NCBI GenBank assembly: GCA_964247055.1 | Contig: OZ176055.1 | Coordinates: forward strand, 7,316,001-7,380,000 | DNA: 64,000 bases | Reading direction: 5' to 3' | Source: Paragordius varius | Lineage: Eukaryota; Nematomorpha | Part shown: positions 13,600 through 22,687 of the stretch, piece by piece | Layout: each line of letters begins with the position of its first letter | How positions within the stretch are numbered: the first letter of the stretch is position 1 | Notes under the pieces: generated by a model | What the model saw: the letters and a program-made list of their open reading frames with translations, nothing else | Told to the model about the DNA's origin: nothing | The model's database searches: none | Position numbers and translations under genes: made by a program

Positions 13600-15676
13600 A
13601 TTATAAAAAATGCATAAATATAATTTCATCTCTATATCGAGGAATTAAAAATGGGTCATTAGCGCAAAACCATAAAAAAGAATAATAAAATTGTAGTATT
13701 TCACATAAAACGAGAATAAATTATCAAGGTTATTTTTGCCGTTTTTTTCCATTCTACCGATTTTTGTAATAATAAAATCGGCTAAACAAAATTATTTATA
13801 TCCAAAAATAATAAATTTATTAGATTACAATTTTTTTGATTTTCTGTGGTTTTTATAATGATAAAAAATAACCTGAATAGCTAACGGTTTTAAACCTGAG
13901 TATCCTTGCGTAAATGTATTATTGATCATAGAATCCTCCATAAGATTACTGTCCATACCTGGAAAAATTTATAGGATAAAATTTTCTGATTAAAAATTTT
14001 TGTTGGCCATCATAATACTTTAATATAAATATTAATTTAATACAAATAAATGTATTTAATTTAAAAGTTTTTTCTAGGCACACTAATACTTATTTTAGGG
14101 GAGATATATTATTATAGGTATTGTACAGTAAATTTAATAACGTTGGAATACACATAGTTCCTTTTCAAATGACAAAAATTCTAACAATTTCGTATTAAAT
14201 AATGATAAAAATACTAAAACCATTATTAGATGGATCATTAAACGGTTGTCGGGAATTAAAGGTATTATCATTATTATGATTGTCGCACATAGCTTTGAGT
14301 TTAGCGTTGGCATACGTTATTTCCAACATATGCAGAGTTAATTCATTCATATCCGTTATCGGTAAGATTTTGAAAGCCAAAACACTCTTTTTACCATTAA
14401 AACTTCGAATGGTTCCAAACACGCGAATGTACGAGTTTTCAGGGTACACAACATTTTTATCTGAGGAGCCACCAAAATCATCGCTAGAATCCTATATATA
14501 CCATTTACAATTCAAATTCACCCTAAAACAATTCAAATTCACCCTTGAACAATTCGAATTCACTCTCGAACAATTCAAATTCACCCTTGAACAATTCAAA
14601 TTCACCCTCAAATAAATTATATGTTTTTTGAGATAAAAAATTTCCAATATATTTTTTATAGTTTTAAAAAATAAAATTTTGTTTTAAATTAAAATAATAC
14701 TGAAAAGTAATAAACTATGCCATAAAGATATATTTCATATTAATAGTTATATTAGTTCGAAAACACATAATTTATTTTTAGGGTTAATTTGAATTGTTCG
14801 AGAGTGAATTTGAATTGTTCAAGGGTAAATTTGAATTGTTCGAGAGTGAATTTGAATTGGAGGGGGAATTTGAACTGTAAATGGTATATATGCATAAGGA
14901 AAAAAGCGATATTTAACACTTGTAATTTTTAAGTGGTGGGTGTGTTATATACAGAGCAAAAATTATTTGAATGCTTATCTTGTGATAAAGTAAACAAACT
15001 TTATTTATTAAGGGACTCTATTATATCCACAAAAACCAAAGATTCATATTATAAGTCTCAAAATATATCAATGTAATTTAAGTAATATCGCATTTTTCAA
15101 AAAATGATGTATAAAAAGTATAAAAACCTATTTGCTGAAATAAAGTATGAGATTAAGGATTGTAGTTGGCATTTTTTAATTTATATTGAGTTAATAGTAA
15201 AAAATATTTTATCGTCCGTTTTTAATGATTTTGTAATGCTATAAATATAATGATTAAGGATAACTAGTTAAATCGATATATAAAATATTAGTAAAAACTT
15301 TAGTATCTATCCATTTTTTAACTTCTATAGTAGGTCCGCTCATATCATCCACATCATAAGTAATGATAGTTGGACTTTCTTTTACCGATTTAATTTTTCC
15401 AACGATTGTAATCTAATTTAAATAAAATGCATTTGTACTGAAAAGATTTAACAACATTTTTTTAAAGCACCTTATCTTAAAAATTAACCTGATGTATTTC
15501 TATATCACCAACCATCAAATTCTCACGAGTTGAATCCAAAGCCAAAATAGAGGCAACGGTACAAGGTAAAAGGTTTTGATTCATAATACGAGACTAATAT
15601 TATTTTAGATTATTACCTTTCCCGAATCTGATGTCATGTTATGGGACGTATTTAAGAAGCCGGCCGATGAATTCAT
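12486..15676 (-). CDS. RPA2: Replication protein A 32 kDa subunit (RPA2), 7 exons
   Basis: Middle subunit of the nuclear single-stranded-DNA-binding RPA heterotrimer, used in replication, repair and recombination. Exons, coding order: 15676-15617, 15593-15489, 15412-15299, 14491-14221, 13958-13873, 13472-13378, 12570-12486; 816 bases, 271 aa, close to the human 270. All junctions are GT-AG and keep frame. Residues 1-30 are Ser/Asn/Gly-rich, as in the phosphorylated N-terminus of the family. NLLPCTVASIL, GDIEIHQ, ITIVGKIKSVKESP, YDVDDMSGP, KKWID, YIRVFGTIRSFNGKKSVLAF and DMNELTLHMLE make the OB fold (about residues 35-165). The winged helix (about 213-271) contains EEGASLHDIKRQM and ends with NNEGHIFNTIDEDHYKSID. 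The start is set by an in-frame TAA three codons upstream. The first intron would be only 23 bases. An M1 MITE lies at the 3' end of intron 3. It is divergent from FPGS. Confidence 0.93.
14499..14886. mobile_element. M1 MITE, copy 2 (RPA2 intron 3)
   Basis: Same termini (TACCATTTAC... and inverse) and the same 19-20 base subrepeats as the other M1 copies, with TA on each side (14497-14498, 14887-14888). It lies entirely in the 807-base RPA2 intron 3 (14492-15298). Its left end is six bases from the intron's terminal AG, so the region where a polypyrimidine tract is expected is MITE sequence. Confidence 0.88.
15594..15616 (-). other. Candidate 23-base intron of RPA2
   Basis: Between MNSSAGFLNTSHNMTSDSGK and SRIMNQNLLPCT the minus strand reads gtaataatctaaaa...tattag, 23 bases, GT-AG. 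Reading through meets an in-frame TAA, while removal gives K-S-R joined to the conserved PCT segment, as in human RPA2 (KKSRA...VPCT). The alternative is that translation starts at the internal ATG (15584) and the upstream exon is non-coding. Confidence 0.6.
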
Positions 15677-16018
15677 AATATCTTAAAAATTTATGATAAG
15701 CGCCAAATTAAACCCTCGATATATTTTAAAAAAGTATTAATGTGAGCTTACGAATGCCTGAAAATTAAACCATGTGTTAGTTTTTTTTTAAATTTACTTT
15801 TTACAGTGCAATCAGGTAAAAGTCTGTTTAAACCAGTTTTATGGTGTTACCTGAGTCGATCTCATTTTTTTATTTCTCCTTTTCGCTTTACTATTTTATC
15901 ACATAGTTTAAGACGATTAAAAAATTTATTAACACATAATAAATTTAATCAATTATTATTTTATCCGAATTATAATCACGCTCAATTTTTAAGTTATAAC
16001 AAATTTATCCGAAGAAAT
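15677..16018. promoter_or_regulatory. Shared intergenic region of the divergent RPA2/FPGS pair
   Basis: Only 342 bases separate the RPA2 start (15676, minus) from the first FPGS ATG (16019, plus), so the promoters of a replication gene and a one-carbon-metabolism gene must lie here or inside the transcribed ends. No TATA box stands out. The FPGS-proximal part (15807-16018) is an open frame continuous with FPGS and preceded by a good acceptor (tttttacag, ending 15806), so it is probably transcribed. Confidence 0.6.
15807..16018 (+). other. Possible mitochondrial presequence of FPGS, in frame, no ATG
   Basis: The frame upstream of the FPGS ATG is open for 71 codons and joins FPGS directly. Its translation has many Arg, Lys, Ser and Phe residues (for example LSHSLRRLKNLL and YNKFIRRN) and no Asp or Glu at all, which is typical of a mitochondrial targeting peptide. 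It has no ATG of its own and begins after a plausible acceptor, so an upstream exon would have to supply the start. FPGS is known in other animals to have mitochondrial and cytosolic forms from alternative starts. Inference only. Confidence 0.45.
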
Positions 16019-19000
16019 ATGCAGAATGGTTATTCCAAACATTCTTACGAAGTTTTGACACCCTTTTTCATTCTCTATTCTAGGAAGCAATATTGTGTTT
16101 GAATAAACTGCAAACTAATAAAGACGTTTTGGATGAAATCCGAAAGCACCAGGACAGTTATGCTCTCTTCAATCTTCCAAAAATCAAAAACATTTTTGAA
16201 CGGCTGAAAATTCCCGTATATAATTTTATCATTCTCCCATATTTTTTAGATCAATGAATTGAACAAATTAAATGTAATTCATGTGGCCGGGACTAAAGGA
16301 AAGGGTTCTACTTGTACATTTACGGAACATATTTTAAGGAATCATGGTTACAAAACTGGATTATTTAGGTTTTTTTGAATTTATGTTGTAAATTCTAAAC
16401 TTTTTTGGGTTTTTTTTATCAATAATATAATTTACTTATTACCCACAAACGCTTTTTAGTTCTCCTCATGTTGAAACTATTCGTGAACGTATCAAAATAA
16501 ATGGGCGTAATATTGATAAAAATATGTTTACCACCTATTTTTGGCGCATATACTATGAACTGTTAAAGACTCAGGTAGAAATTTATATTAAATTTCAATT
16601 AATTACTAAATTTTTTCATTATTATATAAATGTTTAAATATTTTTTTAGGGAAATACGCATAATTATATACCCTCATTTTTCCAATTTCTGACGTGCATG
16701 GCCTTATACATATTCCTGAAAGAAAAGGTTTATTCAATACATTTTTGCCTTAAAAAAGGAGAATTTAGAATAATAAATACTTTTATGATTAGGTTGATGT
16801 TGCGATTTTAGAGGTTGGGATTGGTGGACAATATGACTCAACAAATATTATTGAGTATTTATATATTATTTTTAATATAGCCATATTCACTTTTTTTTAT
16901 TAAAAAATAGTTAAAAAAGGTAAATCATGATAAAAGGAAAATAGAATTTTTAGGCAACTATTATTTGAAGGATTTGTTTCCAGTTTCGATTCCTACATTC
17001 TTTTTTTTTAATAGAGCGCTTCTAACTCAATGATTTTATGAAAGTTTTTTTGTTGTGGTTGCATTTTATTTATCTACAAGCCCATACTTTATTATATCAT
17101 CCTCTTAATTATTAGCACTAAATTTTATTAAGGGTAACTTTTTCCAAAACCACCCTAAACAAATTATAAAATAAAAGGCCATAATGAAATGATTAACCAT
17201 TATATTTAATTTGTTCTAAAAAGAAATTTTGATAAATCAATTTTACAACTGCGATTTCGGTTGGAGATAGATGTTCAAAATTTTCGTAACCGTTGTGCTA
17301 TGGTTTCCCTCATATAAAAACAGTTCCAACTTACCACTATATCTCTCACGTTTGTTTTTTTCTGTTACAACTTAAGCAAATATTTTTCAACTTTATTTTA
17401 TATTTTTTACAAAATCACCGTATTATTCTTTTGATGTTTAAGCGTATGATTGTGTTAGATATCTTTAAATAACGTGTATCATATACTGTACCTTTGCCAA
17501 AAATGTTAAATTTTTTGAATGTTATGGCGATCATTCAATTAGCAATTGTAATACCTGAGGTTAGCGCTTAATAAATGTTTTAACGCATAAAACATAATAT
17601 CATTTGTGATGTTTTTGTTTTCATAGTTAATATATTTAAAATTGGCACACGCAAAGATTTTATGTCCAGATATTTTCAAGTTAGAAAACATCAATTATAA
17701 TTGTTAAAAATGTTAAATCGATTATTTTTGAAATGTATAATTACACGTAGTTCGGTCGCAATTGATGTAATTGCCAATCGGTAATGTCAGTAAGATATGA
17801 TACGATTAAGGAAATAGAAAGTTTTTTTTAATCTATATAACATAACTTTTAATATTTTTATAAAATCAAAAATATCTAAAAGCATTTTTGACTTGTATTT
17901 GACTGATGTAACCAACCACTTATTAATACCCCAAAATCAAAAAATTTATCAATCAAAATTAAAATACTAGTGTCATAAAAAATTACAATTTTAGTGTTTG
18001 TATAGAATCTTAAAAAAATATTTTTTTTCATAAAATTAATATTTTTATCATTTATAGCTATTTATCCATAAAAATATGTAAAAATATATTTGGGTGTTTT
18101 TTAAATCGGTCAAATAAAAATTGATATCATATGGATAGAACGTAAAAATATAAATACAAATATTTTTTTCAAAAGACTCGTGTTATAAACTTGATTTTTT
18201 TGAATATAACTTATTTATTTAACCATCGCAAGTAGTGGTTATATAGTCAATCATATATTTTAGAATTGTAATAATACAATTTATATAGCAAAAATTAAGG
18301 TTGTGAAAAAAAATTATTATATTTTAACCTTTTGTCCGTATATAATTTAAAATCTTACTTTAATAAATTCTTAACTTCTCTGGCATAACCCTATCTATAA
18401 TGTGTAGAATAAACGTTTGAGCGTTAGAATAAAAAATGATTATAAAAGAGAAATGTGTGACACAAATGGCTTTATGAGACGCATTTTTGGATTACAAAAT
18501 CCGGTGGTTTGCATTTGAAAAATACGTGGGCATTAACAAATATTTTATTGGATATTAGACTTAGGAAACTCAAAAAACTATTTATTTTAACACTTTTTTG
18601 CTATTTCATTGTCAAAATTTGTTAAGATTTATCGGTAAAATTGTTAAAAAAATATTTTTCTTAGATTTCGTAAAATTTTATATTTAGAATTTTTCGTGTG
18701 CCACGGAAATATTTTTGAGAACCGCATGTAAAACAACCCTAGTTTAAAATATTAGAGTTTTCACTTTTTGCCCGATTTCAATTTTCTCCCAATATTTCAA
18801 AAAATAGGTTGTCAACAAATAAAAATTTTTGCGGCAAACGAATACGCTGGTCATAAGTTATCTCATGAAAAAAAATTTTCCGTTAAAATCTTTTTTGCAC
18901 ACAGTATATTTATGTATGTACAAAGTCAGACCAACTTTTTTTATGATATGCGTAGAAAACCCATAGCATGTGGCATAACATCGATTGGTATAGATCACGT

Positions 19001-22000
19001 TTCTATATTGGGTGATACTCACGCTAAAATAGCTTGGCACAAGGCTGGAATCATTAAAGTATAGTAGTAGAATAATAAATTTGGTCTTGAGTAAATCAAA
19101 CACTTTGTAAGGATGAAAAAGTATTATTTATTTTTATTTCATATTATTTTAGCCTGGAGTTCCATCTTTTACGGTAATGCAACATCCGGAAGCTATGAGG
19201 GTCTTACGAAGACGTGCTCGAGAGAATAAAGTTTTTTTCTAATATTTCCTTATCTAAGGACAAAAAAAATACTTTTTGAGTAATTTGGTATAAAATTTAA
19301 GGATCGGTAAAGATTTTTTTGATATATCTACTATTACTTTACAGTTTGCAACTTTTTGTATTAATCCAACAAGCAAAAGATTCGTTCTTATATACTGGTA
19401 TAATTATTATTTTACGCCTTCCATAAGGGCTTATTTGGAAAATATTTTTTTAATAATTTAAAAATGTGCTTATATTAGCGCCAATATGCCTTTTTACTAT
19501 TTGGTTCAACCATCTAATATGGTTTACAAAAAACAATAAAATCATTAAATTATTCTAACCATAATTCCGCTCTAATATGCAACAAGTTAAGGTATTTCAC
19601 ACCTTTTTAAGTTATAAGCCTTTGAATGATTTAACAAAATTTTACAATACAGTGGTGCTAATTGAGTATTTTTATCAAATAACTTTATACCTTGTGTAGA
19701 GTATATTACAATTATCGCCGCCACTTGATACCTATCATGATATGGATGATCCAACTCAAAATTTAACTGTGTCTCTTAATGGGTTCGGTTCGGTTTCAAC
19801 GACCACAAATGGTCACACTAAAACAACAAACTGTCAAACAAATGGACTTTTAATTTCCAAAAATAATCAATTCAATAATTCTCACAATGAAAACTCTAAA
19901 AATTGTAATGGTTTTGACCACTCTTCAGTCATTGCCTCAACGAATGACATATTCCGTATAAATGCATCACTTGCTATACAAATGGCTAATGCTTTTATCA
20001 CGGCCACCTCAAGTATGCCATCTACAGTTTAAATTCACATTCGAACAATTTAAATTTACATTCTACCAATTTAAATTCACCTAAAAATAAATTATGGGTT
20101 TTTGAACCATTATAACTCATTATTAATATGAAATATATCTTTATGGCATAAATTATCATTTTTCAGTATTATTTAAACAAAATTTTATTTTTAAAAATAT
20201 ATTAAAATATAGGTAATTTTTAATCTTAAAAATAGTATAATTTATTGAGGGGGAATTTGAATTGTTCGCGGGTTAATTTGAATCGTTTAAGAGCGAATTT
20301 GAATTGTAATTGGTATATTATGAAGATTTTTGTGTTTCTAGATCAGTGGTGGTGTACAACACAAGTGGCTTTGCTGACCGCATTCAAAAAATATATGGAC
20401 GTTAACAAATATTTTATTAAATTTTAAACATATGACTGTAAAATTAGTATTTATTTTAACCATTTTTGCGAGTAAAAATCAATTCCACTTAGTTTTCGTG
20501 AAATTTTGTATTTGTAATTTCTTAGAATTATTTTGGAGTGCCGCATGTTGGACACCCCTGTTATAGATAAAAGAGAAAAAAGGTTTCTCAAAAAGTTTTA
20601 TAAAAATATGTTAGTATATAATCAACAACGATTAGAATTGGAACCGCGCTTGGTTTTATTTTTTTTTATTCATCAGAAACATTAAACATTTTTTAATCAA
20701 TATTGTTTCGTTTATGTTTTGTGGCTTTTGAATTTATACAAATAATTATAAATTTTTTAATTTTTTCCCACTAAATCAGAAATTTTTTTCGCAAAAACTT
20801 ATCTTAGCCTAAACATATGTTGGGATTAAAGATAATTGAAAGTAAAACAGTTTAGATTACACTCCCATAACTTTGTGTATCATCAAGCCCTTTTAATAGA
20901 TTTTTTAATTTTTAACCATAAATACTTTATAGTTACCAAGGCAGGATAATTATTTTATGAGATTTTTATTTGTTCATAGATCGAGATGGCGATAAACTTA
21001 ATGAAATCATGAATGATGATGAAAATAATACTTATAACAGTTACGACTTTGATCTTATCAGACAACATGCCAAGGAAGGGAATCAAAGTTTAGATGAACA
21101 AATTGCTGAATATGCCAGAAATGCTGTTTGGTATGATTCTGCTCAAGATGATGAATTACCAGCTTTGGCGCCCACGTTTCCTCTCAATCGTGCCTACATT
21201 AATGGTAAGTTAATAATAAACTATTCTAGGTATTTGACTGTGTACAGTAAACCCGCCCCCCTCTAATGAGTTTTTTTAGATTAATAGCGCTTAGAAAAAT
21301 TACCCAATTATTTTTTCCCACAATCTAGGTCATTTAGGTAGGGGGTGTTCATTGTATACCCCAAAAATTCAAAAGTATATAACGTATTGTAAGATATTTA
21401 TGTCAATTGTTGTGCTCTATTTAGCTCTTGAAACTTGTAAATTGGATGGTAGAACACAAGTCATACCTTTCAACGGACTTAAGTTGTATTTGGATGGAGC
21501 ACATACACAAGAAAGCATAGAGGTAACGTTAAAAAAATCAACTCTTTTTACTTTATTTTTTATATAAAATTATTTTTGCTAATTATTATTAGTATTCTAC
21601 TGAATGGTTTACACAAATGGTTGAAACAGAAGAACATCTTTGCAATAAATCGAGTAACAAATATGCACTTATTTTCAATTGCACTGGAGACCGGGACCCT
21701 AAAACATTGCTCAAACCACTTAAAGTATTGCATCTATTCAAAACAAATATAATAATTTTTGTGCCCCATAATTTTTTATTTATATTTTTTTAAAAAATTT
21801 TAGAACTTTCCATTTTCATTGGTGCTTTTTTGTCCAAACATTAGGGATCATGGGACCCCTAACATAGGTATTAAACCTTTTAGTAGTTTTATCAAATAAT
21901 ACTGCATTTCATTTTACACATTTTTCACGGTTTTTTTCCATTGAAACACCTTTAAACGCTAACGTTTTACATTTCTATGCCGTATATAGAATGTTTCAAT

Positions 22001-22357
22001 GTGACGCTTGATAAAACGCAACAAATGCAAGCATGTATCCGAAATTGTAACATTTGGAATGAAATGAACAAAGATTTGAATCAATCTTGTGGTGATTTGA
22101 ATAAACCTAAACTCAAAGGTGTTGAAGGGAAAGACACATTTTTATGTTGGGACGATGAAAGGCCAAAGCCAAATTTTCTGTTGGATAATAGAGTTTTATC
22201 TTCAACGGCAAGTACGAACGAGGTGGTAGATTGTGTTGATCATGCCATAAAAGCTTGTCAAACACACAATATAAGCCACGTTTTTATCACGGGAAGTTTA
22301 TACTTGGTCGGAGCTGTGCTGCAATATGTTAAAATTCATCGAAAACAAGCGATTTAA
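16019..22357 (+). CDS. FPGS: Folylpolyglutamate synthase (FPGS), 14 exons
   Basis: ATP-dependent enzyme that adds gamma-linked glutamates to folates, retaining them in cytosol and mitochondria. Exons: 16019-16051, 16084-16215, 16250-16368, 16460-16574, 16650-16727, 16793-16854, 18956-19058, 19153-19230, 19700-20012, 20980-21204, 21425-21522, 21593-21724, 21804-21867, 21990-22357; 1920 bases, 639 aa, all GT-AG and in frame. Visible motifs: [15 protein letters not shown] near the N-terminus, P-loop GTKGKGST (69-76), [49 protein letters not shown] (181-194), [28 protein letters not shown] and [10 protein letters not shown] (441-450), [19 protein letters not shown], and [15 protein letters not shown] at the end. 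It is longer than the human cytosolic form (about 545 aa), mainly through an Asn/Ser/Thr-rich insert at about 255-320. Introns 1 and 2 are 32 and 34 bases. A possible poly(A) signal AATAAA lies at 22638. Confidence 0.95.
16052..16083 (+). other. 32-base intron 1 of FPGS
   Basis: gttttgacacc...ctattctag between SYE and [12 protein letters not shown]. Reading through runs into a stop 14 codons later, whereas excision restores the conserved FPGS N-terminal segment. It has a pyrimidine-rich 3' half. Confidence 0.85.
16216..16249 (+). other. 34-base intron 2 of FPGS
   Basis: gtatataattt...ttttttag between ERLKIP and [20 protein letters not shown]. Retention would shift the frame into a stop within a few codons, and both flanks match the family. 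Confidence 0.88.
16940..18447. other. FPGS intron 6, unassigned part
   Basis: AT-rich intron sequence with no recognised exon or repeat. The repeats of the intron begin downstream of it. Confidence 0.5.
18448..18741. mobile_element. hAT-type MITE relative in FPGS intron 6
   Basis: Shares ordered segments with the MITE at 20344-20560: 'ACACAAATGGCTTT', a 'GCATTTTTGGATTAC' region, 'TTAACAAATATTTTATT', 'AACACTTTTTTGC' and a terminal 'GCATGTAAAACAACCCTAG'. More diverged, with unclear target duplication; boundaries approximate. It lies in the 2101-base intron 6 (16855-18955). Confidence 0.55.
18766..18935 (-). repeat. Solo arm of foldback family F1 in FPGS intron 6
   Basis: Matches in detail one arm of the long foldback at 60594-61797: 'TTTTTGCCCGATTTCAATTT', 'AATATTTCAAAAAATAGGTT', 'GTCAACAAATAAAAATTTTT', 'CTGGTCATAAGTTATCTCAT' and the terminal 'TTTTTTGCACACAGTATA'. 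Only one arm is visible here, ending about 20 bases before FPGS exon 7. The apparent reading frame across it is an artefact. Confidence 0.75.
20016..20315. mobile_element. M1 MITE, copy 3 (at the FPGS intron 9 donor)
   Basis: Starts TGCCATCTACAGTTTAAATT (TACC changed to TGCC) and ends AATTGTAATTGGTA, with TA at 20014-20015 and 20316-20317 and M1 subrepeats in both arms. FPGS exon 9 ends at 20012 in phase 1 and intron 9 begins GT at 20013-20014. The T of the donor is therefore the first base of the left TA target duplication. Confidence 0.85.
20344..20560. mobile_element. hAT-type MITE in FPGS intron 9
   Basis: Left end CAGTGGTGGTGTACAACA, right end TGTTGGACACCCCTG, imperfect inverted repeats of the hAT CAGNGGTGT type. 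The 8-bp flanks are TTCTAGAT (20336-20343) and TTATAGAT (20561-20568), 7 of 8 equal. About 217 bp, no coding. Confidence 0.8.
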
Positions 22358-22687
22358 ATGGGACCAATTATATATATTTGAATTTTATATATTTTTTTAG
22401 ACTTTGAAAAGAAAAGATTTTAATGTTAAAAAATCATGGAAATCTTGTAAATGTGTTTCTTAATCGTTTTTTATTCATGTTTTGCCTATAAAATAATGAA
22501 TGGTATTGTTTAACAATTAATCAAACTAATTAATACTTATAGTTTTATAGATTATATGCAAAATATAGTTTTTTTGGAATTATTGTCCTCACCAAAGTAT
22601 TATTTTGTAAAACGACATTTATATTAATTTACGAATGAATAAATGAAATTATATGGCAAAATATTGTATAAAAACTTATGTAATAAC

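Noticed and set aside
18768-19064. Frame starting upstream of FPGS exon 7 ([12 protein letters not shown]...) as an extra FPGS exon
   Set aside because: The upstream part is the F1 foldback arm; homology to FPGS begins only at KPIACG after a clear acceptor at 18955.
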